Source of the DNA: Anaerolineales bacterium
GTDB lineage: Bacteria > Chloroflexota > Anaerolineae > Anaerolineales > Villigracilaceae
Direction of reading: 5' to 3'
Assembly: GCA_020847435.1 (NCBI GenBank)
Contig: JADLBX010000045.1
Location: 1-64,000 of the forward strand
Length of the DNA stretch: 64,000 nucleotides
Shown: positions 23,397-31,884 of the stretch, in pieces
How the letters are laid out: each line of letters starts with the position of its first letter
How positions within the stretch are numbered: position 1 is the first letter of the stretch
Translations under genes and position numbers: made by a program
The notes under the pieces: generated by a model
Database searches by the model: none
What the model saw: only the letters and a program-made list of their open reading frames with translations
What the model was told of the DNA's origin: nothing

Positions 23397-23402
23397 TACA
23401 AT
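23397..23402 (+). promoter_or_regulatory. TACAAT -10 element, leaderless context
   Basis: The hexamer ends eight bases before the ATG at 23411, leaving no room for a ribosome-binding site. A TTGACG lies 20 bases upstream, longer than usual spacing. Confidence 0.4.
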
Positions 23403-23410
23403 TGCGGCTT

Positions 23411-24235
23411 ATGTTTCCTGTTGAACAATTCATCGCGCAATTCAGCGGCAAGACCATCGCTCTCTCGGTCTACGACTTGGAATCGGGGCGCGAGATTAAC
23501 GTCAACGCGGACGCGTCCTTTCACCCCGCCAGCACGGTCAAAGTCCATGTGATGATGGAAATCTTCCATCAGGCGGAACAGGGAAAAATTTCGCTTGAAG
23601 AACGGATTCCCATCTACAACTCGTTCGCTAGCGTCGCGGATGGAAGTCCGTTTTCGTTGAGCGTCGAAGACGATTCGGAAAAGTCGCTGTACGAACGAAT
23701 CGGAGAGACTGAAACCGTCCGCGAGTTGACGCGGCTGATGATCGTGCGAAGCGGCAACCTCGCGACGAACATCCTGCTAGACAAAATCGGCGCGGATAAC
23801 GTCAATGCGTTTATCGAATCGCTGAATATTCGCAATGTCGCAGTCAGACGCGGCATGTACGATCTTGCGGCGCTCCGTTCTGGAATCAACAACTCCGCCT
23901 CCGCGCGTGGACTCACCCAAACGATGCGTCTCCTTGCCGAGGGGATTGTCATCTCGAAACAAGCATCCGCTAAAATGATTCGCATTATGTCCGAACAGGA
24001 ATTCAACGAGAGCATTCCAGCCCTGCTTCCCAAGTCAGTCAAAGTTGCGCACAAAACTGGCTGGTCGGACGAGTTCTATCACGACACAGGCATCGTCTAC
24101 CCTGAAAACCGCAAACCATACGCGATCTCGATCATGACTAGCGGCTTTCCCGAAGACAACGAAAACGAAGCGCACGATTGCATGGCAGACCTCTCGCGGC
24201 TGGTCTACGAGGAACTGGTTTCAACGGCGCGCTGA
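23411..24235 (+). CDS. Class A beta-lactamase-fold serine hydrolase
   Basis: 274 residues. The serine beta-lactamase/transpeptidase signatures are present: SxxK in PASTVKVHV (about residue 43), an SGN motif in VRSGNLATN (about 115) and KTG in HKTGW (about 213). No signal peptide or lipobox is visible, unusual for a beta-lactamase, which suggests a cytoplasmic hydrolase or a PBP-like enzyme with other exit. Resistance cannot be claimed from the sequence. The start ATG has no ribosome-binding site. Confidence 0.8.
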   Translation: MFPVEQFIAQFSGKTIALSVYDLESGREINVNADASFHPASTVKVHVMMEIFHQAEQGKISLEERIPIYNSFASVADGSPFSLSVEDDSEKSLYERIGETETVRELTRLMIVRSGNLATNILLDKIGADNVNAFIESLNIRNVAVRRGMYDLAALRSGINNSASARGLTQTMRLLAEGIVISKQASAKMIRIMSEQEFNESIPALLPKSVKVAHKTGWSDEFYHDTGIVYPENRKPYAISIMTSGFPEDNENEAHDCMADLSRLVYEELVSTAR

Positions 24236-24273
24236 AACCGACCCCAGCTCCCACTTTACTTTCAGGTTGCCGA

Positions 24274-24480
24274 TTAAGGCAACGATGAGTTGATTGTGCT
24301 GAAGGTGTTCCCCACCTTTGGGCCCAGCAGTCGCATTACCGCAATCATAACAATTGGGAGACAAACGCACACGGCAATCACAGCTCCGCCTATCGAAGCG
24401 GCAATGACAACGCCGCGGTTGCTTCCATTATTCCCAGGCTCAGACGGCGTCGAGGGCGATTCGTCATCTTTTTCTTCCAT
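24274..24480 (-). CDS. Small membrane protein with Flp-pilin-like end
   Basis: 68 residues from an ATG with GGAGGAACT before it; longer in-frame extensions are antisense to the MOSC gene and are rejected. An acidic N-terminal stretch (EEKDDESPSTPSEPGNNGSN) is followed by one long hydrophobic helix and the end LLGPKVGNTFSTINSSL. That end resembles Flp/Tad pilins of this phylum, but the usual prepilin cleavage site with Glu at +5 is not evident. It could be a divergent minor pilin or an unrelated membrane peptide. Confidence 0.55.
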   Translation of the reverse strand: MEEKDDESPSTPSEPGNNGSNRGVVIAASIGGAVIAVCVCLPIVMIAVMRLLGPKVGNTFSTINSSLP

Positions 24481-24611
24481 AGTTCCTCCATAAACTGTAT
24501 CGGTTGTATGGGCGTCACGTACATGATCCGACATGAAATTTACAACCCACGAACGCCGCAATGGTTTCCATTGAAAATGAACGCGCCTTAATCTCCTAGG
24601 CGGGTATAGGG

Positions 24612-24617
24612 TAAACT
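24612..24617 (+). promoter_or_regulatory. TAAACT -10-like element before the MOSC gene
   Basis: It ends seven bases before the ATG at 24625, again consistent with a leaderless transcript. Confidence 0.3.
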
Positions 24618-24624
24618 TGTTTCC

Positions 24625-25425
24625 ATGTCTATCGAAATTTCTTCGCTGATCTACTATCCCGTCAAAGCGTGCCGCGGATACGAAGTCGAAGCATGGAACG
24701 TCGAACGCATGGGACTGGAACGCGACCGCCGCTTGATGGTCGTCACGCCCGAAGGCGAATTCCTCACCCAACGAGAAATCCCCAAACTGGCGTTGATCAC
24801 ACCCGAATTGAACGACGGCGTCCTCACCCTCTCCGCGCCGAACACGGAGTCGCTTCAAATCGCAATCCGCACATCGGGACATTCATGGCCCGTCAACATT
24901 TGGCACAGCAAAGGCGTGCAAGCCATTGACCAAGGCAACGAAGCGGTGGAATGGCTATCTGAATTTCTCGATCACTCTGTGAGGCTGGTCCACTTTGCCG
25001 ACGGATACAAGCGATACGTCAGCCCGCAATACGCCGTGAATGAAGACGACCACACGGGCTTTGCGGATGGCTACCCGATTCTGTTAATCTCGGAAGCATC
25101 GCTTGAAGACCTCAACTCGCGGCTTGAGTCTCCGCTTCCGATGAACCGCTTCCGTCCGAATCTTGTCGTCCGCGGCTGTGAACCGTTCGCGGAAGACACG
25201 TGGAACCGAATCCAGATCGGCGACGTTAAGTTAGCCATCGTCAAACCGTGCGCGCGGTGCGAAGTCACAACGATTGACAAAGAAACGCTCGAACGCAGGA
25301 AAGAGCCGCTCAAAACGTTGGGCAAATATCGCAAACACGCGCTGGGCGCGATCTTCGGGCAAAACGTCATCCCGTTAAACGGAGGCAGGTTGAAGTTGGG
25401 AATGAACGTCGAAGTCCTTTCCTGA
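24625..25425 (+). CDS. MOSC domain-containing protein
   Basis: 266 residues: an N-terminal MOSC barrel (ISSLIYYPVKACRGYEVE, about residues 5-22) and a C-terminal MOSC domain (PMNRFRPNLVVRG near 172, KPCARCEVTTID near 210). The conserved Cys in CARC is the predicted molybdenum-cofactor sulfide carrier. Relatives include mARC and YcbX, which reduce N-hydroxylated compounds with a redox partner. No ferredoxin-like C-terminal domain is fused here. No molybdopterin genes are nearby. Confidence 0.85.
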   Translation: MSIEISSLIYYPVKACRGYEVEAWNVERMGLERDRRLMVVTPEGEFLTQREIPKLALITPELNDGVLTLSAPNTESLQIAIRTSGHSWPVNIWHSKGVQAIDQGNEAVEWLSEFLDHSVRLVHFADGYKRYVSPQYAVNEDDHTGFADGYPILLISEASLEDLNSRLESPLPMNRFRPNLVVRGCEPFAEDTWNRIQIGDVKLAIVKPCARCEVTTIDKETLERRKEPLKTLGKYRKHALGAIFGQNVIPLNGGRLKLGMNVEVLS

Positions 25426-25481
25426 GATAAATCTAAGCGCCGTCATTGACGTATGAATTTTCATCCAGTATAAAGTTTTTC

Positions 25482-27905
25482 ATGCAACGAAAAAATAAAA
25501 TCATCTGGCTTGGCGCGCTCCTCATCACGTTGGCGTGCCAGTTCATCCCCTCGCAAAACCCCAACCCAACGCAGACTCCAACCATCACGCCCGGCGGACC
25601 GACTCTCACGCCGAGTCCGACGATCACGCCGACGCCGTTCCCGACGCCGGTTCCTGTCGCGCGTATCGAATCGGGCGACGAGGCGTTATTCTTCGGCGAT
25701 TTCGATTCGGCGCGTGCACAATATCGCGCGGCGCTCGACGACTCGACTGACAAAGCGCTGAAAGCCGCCGCGCTCTGGGGGCTGGCACGCACCGAACTCG
25801 CCAATGGGAATTACCAGCCCGCGCTCGACAATTTGAACCTGCTCGTCGGCGAATACCCCGATTCAACCTACGCGGCGCGCGCCTACTTTTTGATGGGGCA
25901 GGCATACGAGGCGCTCGATCAACACCAACAGGCGGCGGACGCGTACAACACATATTCGACGCGCATCCCCGGCGTACTGGACGCCTACGTGCAGGAATTC
26001 CGCGGCGACGCGCTCATTCAGGTGAAGGATTACACCGGGGCGATCAACGCCTACACCGCCGCGCTAAACGCTTCGCGCCTCGACGACGGCCTGCCGCTCC
26101 GCCTCAAGATCGCTCAAGCCCGCGCAGACTTCGGCGACTACGCCGGCGCGTTGACCGCCTACGACGAAATCTTCGCAGCGACGACCAACGATTACCTCCG
26201 CGCCCAAGTGGATTATCTCGCGGGCGCCGCGCACAAAAAACTCGGGCAAACGAACGAGGCGCACACGCGTTACCTGCACACGGTGGAAAATTATCCGCTC
26301 TCGTATTTTTCATATCTCGCGCTCGTCGAACTTGTGGATGCCAACGTCCCCGTGGACGAACTCGACCGCGGATTGGTGGATTATTTCGCGGCGCAATACG
26401 ACGTGGCGCTCGCCGCGTTCGATCGTCACATCGCGGCGACTCGGGATCAAGTCAACGACGGGACCGCGCAATACTATCGCGCCCTCACGCTGAGCGAGAT
26501 GCAACGCACGCAAGAAGCGCTCGACGCGCTCGATAGCTTCATCAAGATTTTTCCCGACCATCCGCGCTGGGCAGACGCATGGGAGGAAAAGTCATTTCTC
26601 GAATGGGCGGCGCAAGGTAACTACGTCGCAGGCGCGCAAACGCTGACCGATTATGTCGCGGCAGCGCCGGGTTCCGCTTCGGCTCCGGAATTCCTCTTCA
26701 CTGCGGCGCGCATTACCGAACGCGACAACCGTCTCGATGAAGCCGCCCAACTGTGGGAACGCGTCGCGACCGAGTACCCCGGCAGTGAGCAGGTTCCATT
26801 GGCGTTGTTTCTGGCGGGCATCGCGCGCTATCGGTTGAACGACCATCAAGGCGCGCTGACCGCGTTCCAACGCGATCTGCTCCTCTCCTCCAGCGCCGAA
26901 GACCGCGCCCGCGCCTATTTTTGGATCGGCAAGACGCAAGCGGCGCTCGGCGACAACGCCGGCGCGCAGGAATCGTGGCAACAGGGACAGGCGGTTGATT
27001 CGTCGAACTATTACAGCCTCCGGTCGCGCGACATGTTGCTGGGGAATCATCCCTTCCAAGCGCCGGCAACCACAGACCTTGAGATTGACCTCGCGCAAGA
27101 ACGAAAAGACGCCGAAGCGTGGGTGCGTCTCACGTTCAACCTGCCCGCGGATACTGATCTCTCGAACCCCGGCGCGCTCGCACAAGACCCGCGCTTTGTG
27201 CGCGGCACCGAGTTATGGGAACTCGGCAGGATGGATGAAGCGCGGCTCGAATTCGAGTCGCTCCGCAAAACGCTCGAAAACAACGCCGTGGATAGTTTCC
27301 GCCTCGCGAACCATTTGCTCGATATCGGCTTGTATCGTTCCGCCATTTTCGCGGCGCGCCAAACGCTGACCCTCGCCGGGCTGGAGAGTCAATCCGCCTC
27401 GCTGACCGCGCCGCCGTATTTCAATCACGTCCGCTATGGGTTGTACTACCACGACTTGATCATCGAACAGGCGCAAACCTACGGACTCGATCCACTTTTC
27501 ATGTTCAGCGTCGTGCGGCAGGAAAGTTTGTTCGAGGGTTTCGTCCGCTCGACGGCGGGCGCGCACGGCTTGATGCAGGTGATCGCCCCCACCGGCGCGC
27601 AGATCGCGGGCGAGCTCGGCTGGCCCCCCGGCTACGGCGAAGAAGACTTGTATCGTCCGTTGGTCAGTATTCGCTTCGGCGCGTATTATCTGGATAAGAA
27701 CCGGGACCAATTAGGCGGAAGTTTGTACGCGGCGCTCGCCGCCTACAACGGCGGACCCGGCAACGCCATCGCCTGGAATCAACTCGCAGGTAATGACCCC
27801 GACCTGTTCCTGGAGGTCGTGCGCTTCGAGGAAACGCGGAATTACATCCGCTTCATTTACGAAATTTTCAACACGTATAAAAATCTGTACGGTCCCCCGC
27901 AATAA
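25482..27905 (+). CDS. Lipoprotein lytic transglycosylase with TPR region
   Basis: 807 residues. Lipoprotein signal (ALLITLACQF, Cys about residue 17), then a Thr/Pro-rich linker (PNPTQTPTITPGG and so on, to about 55), a long helical TPR-like region (about 65-620) and a C-terminal Slt transglycosylase domain (about 660-800). The catalytic Glu is in SVVRQESLFEG (about 677); GLMQV and AAYNGGPGNA complete the family set. It trims peptidoglycan at the cell surface. The start is the ATG before QRKNK, which gives a proper signal peptide; an earlier ATG is rejected. Confidence 0.9.
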   Translation: MQRKNKIIWLGALLITLACQFIPSQNPNPTQTPTITPGGPTLTPSPTITPTPFPTPVPVARIESGDEALFFGDFDSARAQYRAALDDSTDKALKAAALWGLARTELANGNYQPALDNLNLLVGEYPDSTYAARAYFLMGQAYEALDQHQQAADAYNTYSTRIPGVLDAYVQEFRGDALIQVKDYTGAINAYTAALNASRLDDGLPLRLKIAQARADFGDYAGALTAYDEIFAATTNDYLRAQVDYLAGAAHKKLGQTNEAHTRYLHTVENYPLSYFSYLALVELVDANVPVDELDRGLVDYFAAQYDVALAAFDRHIAATRDQVNDGTAQYYRALTLSEMQRTQEALDALDSFIKIFPDHPRWADAWEEKSFLEWAAQGNYVAGAQTLTDYVAAAPGSASAPEFLFTAARITERDNRLDEAAQLWERVATEYPGSEQVPLALFLAGIARYRLNDHQGALTAFQRDLLLSSSAEDRARAYFWIGKTQAALGDNAGAQESWQQGQAVDSSNYYSLRSRDMLLGNHPFQAPATTDLEIDLAQERKDAEAWVRLTFNLPADTDLSNPGALAQDPRFVRGTELWELGRMDEARLEFESLRKTLENNAVDSFRLANHLLDIGLYRSAIFAARQTLTLAGLESQSASLTAPPYFNHVRYGLYYHDLIIEQAQTYGLDPLFMFSVVRQESLFEGFVRSTAGAHGLMQVIAPTGAQIAGELGWPPGYGEEDLYRPLVSIRFGAYYLDKNRDQLGGSLYAALAAYNGGPGNAIAWNQLAGNDPDLFLEVVRFEETRNYIRFIYEIFNTYKNLYGPPQ

Positions 27906-27911
27906 CAAAAA

Positions 27912-27944
27912 AGACCTCACAGGTCTCTGAGACCTGTGAGGTCT
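27912..27944 (-). terminator. Terminator for the yggU operon
   Basis: A perfect 16-base stem, AGACCTCACAGGTCTC and complement, around one base. On the minus strand it is followed by TTTTTTGTT, so it ends the operon that finishes with yggU. Confidence 0.8.
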
Positions 27945-27952
27945 AAATACAC

Positions 27953-28264
27953 TTATCCCAAATGCGCCACGATGCGCGAGTGGGCGGTTTCCACGTCCAT
28001 GTCGAGCACGGCGATCAGTTTGTCGCGACCCGAGGAGCCTGCGACAATATCCAACCGCGACTTTGCCACGCCGAGGATTTCCGCCAGATATTCCACCAGC
28101 GCCGCGTTCGCTTCGTTATCCGCGGGCGGCGCGGCAATGCGGACTTTGATCGTGCCGTCGTCCAACACCTCCACGATCTCGTTGCGGCTGGCACGCGGCG
28201 TCACCCGCACGGCGAGCGCCGAGCCTTTCTTTCCATCGTGCAAATGTATTTTTCGATCGGACAT
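27953..28264 (-). CDS. yggU: DUF167 / YggU family protein
   Basis: 103 residues. Core motifs VRVTPRASRNEI and VRIAAPPADNEANAALVEYLAE (cited in part) and SGRDKLI are those of the DUF167 family, whose structure is known but whose function is not. It is the last gene of a minus-strand series with yggT and yggS, a frequent neighbourhood in bacteria. The gap to yggT is two bases. Confidence 0.85.
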   Translation of the reverse strand: MSDRKIHLHDGKKGSALAVRVTPRASRNEIVEVLDDGTIKVRIAAPPADNEANAALVEYLAEILGVAKSRLDIVAGSSGRDKLIAVLDMDVETAHSRIVAHLG

Positions 28265-28266
28265 TT

Positions 28267-28527
28267 TTACCTCAATGAAAGAAGGAGTGCAATCAGAAAA
28301 CGCGCCCCGAACTGGAGGATCAAGATCAACACCAACGGGCTGAAATCGAACATGCCGACGGTCGGCAGGATGCGGCGGATGGGATTGAGCATCGGCTCGA
28401 CAATATTATCAACCCCGCGGCGGATGGGATGATACGGATCCATGACAAACGAGAGAATCGCGGCAACGATCACCAGCAGAACAAGGATTTGGGATAAGGC
28501 ATTAATGATGAGGATCAGGAGGTCCAT
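28267..28527 (-). CDS. yggT: YggT-family membrane protein
   Basis: 86 residues with two hydrophobic helices around a central IVEPMLNPIRRILP motif, the YggT signature. In Gram-positive bacteria and chloroplasts, relatives (YlmG) affect division-site or nucleoid organisation. It sits between yggS and yggU with tight spacing. Confidence 0.85.
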   Translation of the reverse strand: MDLLILIINALSQILVLLVIVAAILSFVMDPYHPIRRGVDNIVEPMLNPIRRILPTVGMFDFSPLVLILILQFGARFLIALLLSLR

Positions 28528-28534
28528 CTACGCT

Positions 28535-29272
28535 TCATTTCTCCGACGTATACCTGCGTTCGCCGACGATAGCCGTGCCCACGCGGACGAGGGTCGCGCC
28601 CTCCTCCACTGCCACCGCGTAATCGGCGCTGGTGCCCATGGAGAGTTCGCGCCAATCGCCGCCGGGGAGTTGAGTCGCCAGCCGCTCGCGTAACAGCCGC
28701 AATCGGCGAAAGAACCGGCGCGAGTCTTGCGCATCCGTTCCCAACGGGGGCATCGTCATCAAGCCGCGGATTTGCAGATTCGGCAACTCCAAAATCGCGG
28801 CGACGTCGGGCAGGAGCGCGTCCCATTGCGATTCGTCCGACGCCTCCCAGCCCGATTTGCTCGCTTCGCCGCCCACGTTGAATTCGAGCAGGACGGGCAA
28901 TGTGCGCTGCGACTCGGCGGCAAAGCGATCGAGCCTGCGCGCGAGTTTGAGGCTATCGAGCGAGTGTAAAAGTGCAAAGTGTTCAGCCACGAGGCGGGCT
29001 TTGCGACTCTGCACGTGACCGATCATGTGCCATTCTACACCAGTTTGCGCGGCGAGAGATTGAATTTTCGTGACACCTTCTTCGGGATAATTTTCGCCGA
29101 GGATGCGCGCGCCCGCTTCGATGGCGGCTTGCACAATTTCAAGCGGCTGAGATTTTGTGACGACCACGAGGCGGACTTCATGCGGGTCGCGTCCGCTTTT
29201 GCGCGCGGCGGTTGCAATTTGGTCGAGGGTGTGGAGGTATTTTTCGCGGATGGAGGAAACGAGGTTGGACAA
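28535..29272 (-). CDS. yggS: PLP homeostasis protein YggS
   Basis: 245 residues of the alanine-racemase-like fold used by YggS/PLPBP, which buffers pyridoxal phosphate. The PLP Lys is in LVVVTKSQP (about residue 36); GENYPEEG and HMIGHVQSRKA (about 81) and TMPPLG and the GTSADY segment near the end follow the family. The best start is TTG at 29272 with GGGAG upstream; that ribosome-binding site lies next to the palindromic repeat at 29281-29312. Confidence 0.9.
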   Translation of the reverse strand: MSNLVSSIREKYLHTLDQIATAARKSGRDPHEVRLVVVTKSQPLEIVQAAIEAGARILGENYPEEGVTKIQSLAAQTGVEWHMIGHVQSRKARLVAEHFALLHSLDSLKLARRLDRFAAESQRTLPVLLEFNVGGEASKSGWEASDESQWDALLPDVAAILELPNLQIRGLMTMPPLGTDAQDSRRFFRRLRLLRERLATQLPGGDWRELSMGTSADYAVAVEEGATLVRVGTAIVGERRYTSEK

Positions 29273-29280
29273 GAATTCTC

Positions 29281-29312
29281 CCTCACCCCTGCCCTCTCCC
29301 GCTGGGAGAGGG
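29281..29312. repeat. CCCTCTCCC-gct-GGGAGAGGG hairpin
   Basis: Second copy of the element found inside cofD. Here it fills the pgeF-yggS gap. Confidence 0.8.
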
Positions 29313-29314
29313 AG

Positions 29315-30085
29315 TCATAACGCGATCAGCGCGCCGAAGCGACCGGTGCGGGCTTTCTCTGCGCGGTGCGAGAACCAGTCTTCGGTGTGGCAGGCGGTGC
29401 AGAGTCCGGCAACTTCGATCTTGCCGACGCCGGCGCGTTGAAGCAGGATTTCGTTGGTCTTCCACAAATCGAAATGAATTTTGCCGTTGATGGAGTTAAG
29501 GACAAGGTCGGAATCGTCGCCGAATTTTTGCATCACTTGCAGGATCACGTCCGCGCCGATCTCGTAATGGTCGGGTCCGATGGAGGGACCAACGCACGCG
29601 ACGATATCGGCTGAGTTGGAGTTGTATTCTTTTTTCATGGCGCTCACCATCGAGCCGGCAACGTCGCGGATGGTTCCCATCCAACCCGAATGTGCGATGC
29701 CAATTACACCTTTGCGCGGGTCGTGCGCCAGGATGGGCACACAATCGGCAAAGCGCATGAAGAGGGTGACGTTCGATTGGTCGGTGAGGATGATATCCGC
29801 CTGGCGGAGCGATTCGTGTTCGGGTCGCGGGGCGCGGGCGTGGACCACGTCCGCGCTGTGGATCTGCCACACGTCAAAGATGGATTCGGGCGCGCGTCCC
29901 AGCGCCTGAAAAGATAAACGCCGGTTCTTTTTCACGCGTTCGAGATCGTCGCCCACGGTCCCGCCGACGTTCAAACTGCCCCACGGCTTCGGGCTGATGC
30001 CGCCGTGACGCGTGAACACCGCGTGGCGCGCGCTCAACATTTCAAATTGATAGAAGCGGATGCCGTCTCTGCTGTGAAAAGCCAT
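29315..30085 (-). CDS. pgeF: Purine nucleoside phosphorylase PgeF (YfiH/LACC1)
   Basis: 256 residues of the YfiH family, first called laccase-like and later shown to act on purine nucleosides and, in some bacteria, to aid peptidoglycan editing. Zinc-site residues appear in RFADCVPILAHD, GIAHSGWMGT (about residue 131) and CVGPSIGPDHYEIG. The equivalent gene ylmD lies in the division-associated ylm cluster of other bacteria, as here. Confidence 0.88.
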   Translation of the reverse strand: MAFHSRDGIRFYQFEMLSARHAVFTRHGGISPKPWGSLNVGGTVGDDLERVKKNRRLSFQALGRAPESIFDVWQIHSADVVHARAPRPEHESLRQADIILTDQSNVTLFMRFADCVPILAHDPRKGVIGIAHSGWMGTIRDVAGSMVSAMKKEYNSNSADIVACVGPSIGPDHYEIGADVILQVMQKFGDDSDLVLNSINGKIHFDLWKTNEILLQRAGVGKIEVAGLCTACHTEDWFSHRAEKARTGRFGALIAL

Positions 30086-30119
30086 TGCTAGTCAACTTCC
30101 TTTTGCAAAGTGAAAACCA

Positions 30120-31142
30120 TCAGGATTTGTTCTGCTCGATGGCGGCGAATTTTTTGATGAAGAACTGGCGCGTCTCCGCCATGGATTCTTCCATGTTGGG
30201 ATAGGCAAACCAGGCAGTGGCGAAGCCGAAGATGGCGCCGGTGAGCGCACGCAGGAAAGGCGTGCTTTCGCGATACGGGAGGATGTTCGCCAGCCACGCC
30301 CAATCCATTTGGCTGAAGAGTTGCGAGAAGCCGTCCAACCCGATGGGTCCCATGCCGATCACGATCCAGAGCGCCCAATGTAGAGGCTTGAGTTTGCGCC
30401 CGCTGACGGCGTAGAGGATGCCGAAGAGGAAGATCGCGCCGTAGATCGCCATGTCGCGCTCGCAGAGTGCGATCTTGTATCCGACGACATCGTTGCCGAT
30501 GTATTCGCGCGCTTCGAAGCGCGCAACATTGGTTGGGTCGGCGAGTCCGGTGATGCCGGTTGCCTGCTCGAAGGTTTCAACGCCGCTCATGTCCGCTTCT
30601 GCCAATGGATAATAGGACTGTTCGCCGAAGAGGAAGAACGAACGAAACCCGAATTGATGACACAACGGTTTGTAGATCGTGTAAACGATCGCGGCGGGAA
30701 TCGGCGCGCCGATCTTCATGAACACCGGCGCAAGGATGGGCAAGCCGAAATATAAAAGGATAAAGCCGTTGAGGAAGGCGAGGTAATGGCGCGAGAACCA
30801 GTACATCACGCGGTCGCTGGCGCTGACTTGCTGTCCGCGGCGGAGGCGCTCGTGGTGGTCTTCGCGTCCAAGCCGATCCAGTTGTCCCCGTCGGTCTGAA
30901 GCGGCGCCCAACGTCATGCCAAGTTTTTGCTTGTCGAAGGGGTATTTCAAGCTGTACGGTCCGACTTCGACGACCGGCGCGGAATCCCCAAAGTTTTTTT
31001 GAAGGACGGGGTCGGAATCCACATCCACCTCGACAAGGCGGTGCGGGAATTTTTCTTTGAGGGAAAGCAGGTCGGCTTTTGCCGTTGCGCTCTTTTCGTC
31101 ATCCTTGCGGAAGTACAGTGTGACCGTGACGTTGTTTTGCAT
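30120..31142 (-). CDS. Glutaredoxin-like domain fused to DUF2085 membrane region
   Basis: 340 residues. The N-terminal 75 residues (VTVTLYFRKDDEKS...VEVDVDSDPVLQKNF...PVVEVGPY) follow the glutaredoxin-like/DUF836 pattern, but where a CxxC is expected there is KDDEKS, with no cysteine. A linker with many Arg residues leads to about five membrane helices. The membrane part keeps the DUF2085 motifs PLCHQFGFRS (about 174) and ALCERDMAIYGA (about 244). It lies between ccdA and pgeF. Function is unknown; redox activity by the N-terminal domain is unlikely without cysteine. Confidence 0.7.
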   Translation of the reverse strand: MQNNVTVTLYFRKDDEKSATAKADLLSLKEKFPHRLVEVDVDSDPVLQKNFGDSAPVVEVGPYSLKYPFDKQKLGMTLGAASDRRGQLDRLGREDHHERLRRGQQVSASDRVMYWFSRHYLAFLNGFILLYFGLPILAPVFMKIGAPIPAAIVYTIYKPLCHQFGFRSFFLFGEQSYYPLAEADMSGVETFEQATGITGLADPTNVARFEAREYIGNDVVGYKIALCERDMAIYGAIFLFGILYAVSGRKLKPLHWALWIVIGMGPIGLDGFSQLFSQMDWAWLANILPYRESTPFLRALTGAIFGFATAWFAYPNMEESMAETRQFFIKKFAAIEQNKS

Positions 31143-31145
31143 GGT

Positions 31146-31880
31146 TTACAAACCGAAATTGATCCAGAAGAATTGTCCCGCCGCGGCAATGCGTTCGAAG
31201 ATGCCGGTGAACAACATCACGCCGACGATCACGAGAACGACACCCATTGCGACTTCGACGTAACGCATGACCTTGCCGTATTTTTTCAACGTGAGCGAAA
31301 CCCAACCGACGCCCAACGCGGCGATCAGAAATGGAATTCCCAGCCCGGCGGAGTAGGCGCTCAACAATGAAACGCCCTGCGAAACCGAGCCGCCGTTCAA
31401 GACCAGCGTGAGAATTGCGCCGAGCACGGGACCGACACACGGCGACCAGCCCGCGGAGAAGAACACGCCCATCAACGCGGAGGAGAGGTAACCCAACTTC
31501 CGGTCGGGCAATTGTTGGACGCGGGTATCGTATTCGAGGAAGGGGATGCGGAACACGCCGATCATGTGCAAACCGAAGATGACCACGATGATTCCGCCAA
31601 TTTTGGACAGCAGGAAGCGCAGGTCGAACAGCAACCTGCCGAAAGCGCCTAATGCAGATGCGGTGACCCCCAATGTGACAAAAACGAAACTAAAACCAAG
31701 AACGAATGCCAACCCGTGCGTGAAGGTGACAAAGCGATTATTCTCGGTCGCTTCGCCGCCTGCGGCGCGTCCGCCCAAATAGCCGACGTATGCCGGGACA
31801 AGCGAGAAAACGCACGGCGACAGGAAAGAAGCCATGCCGGCGAGGAAAGCGAGACCGAGGGTGATCTGTGTGAAATCCAT
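31146..31880 (-). CDS. ccdA: CcdA-type thiol-disulfide transporter
   Basis: 244 residues with about six membrane helices. The two conserved cysteines are in FLSPCVFSL (about residue 23) and WSPCVGP (about 146), as in CcdA, which carries reducing power from cytoplasmic thioredoxin across the membrane for cytochrome c maturation or extracytoplasmic thiol repair. Its neighbours, a Cys-less thioredoxin-fold protein and an L,D-transpeptidase, suggest envelope maintenance. Confidence 0.9.
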   Translation of the reverse strand: MDFTQITLGLAFLAGMASFLSPCVFSLVPAYVGYLGGRAAGGEATENNRFVTFTHGLAFVLGFSFVFVTLGVTASALGAFGRLLFDLRFLLSKIGGIIVVIFGLHMIGVFRIPFLEYDTRVQQLPDRKLGYLSSALMGVFFSAGWSPCVGPVLGAILTLVLNGGSVSQGVSLLSAYSAGLGIPFLIAALGVGWVSLTLKKYGKVMRYVEVAMGVVLVIVGVMLFTGIFERIAAAGQFFWINFGL

Positions 31881-31884
31881 TGTC

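Noticed and set aside
24481-24882. Upstream extension of the small pilin-like gene
   Set aside because: Extension is antisense to the MOSC gene; the short start has a strong ribosome-binding site.
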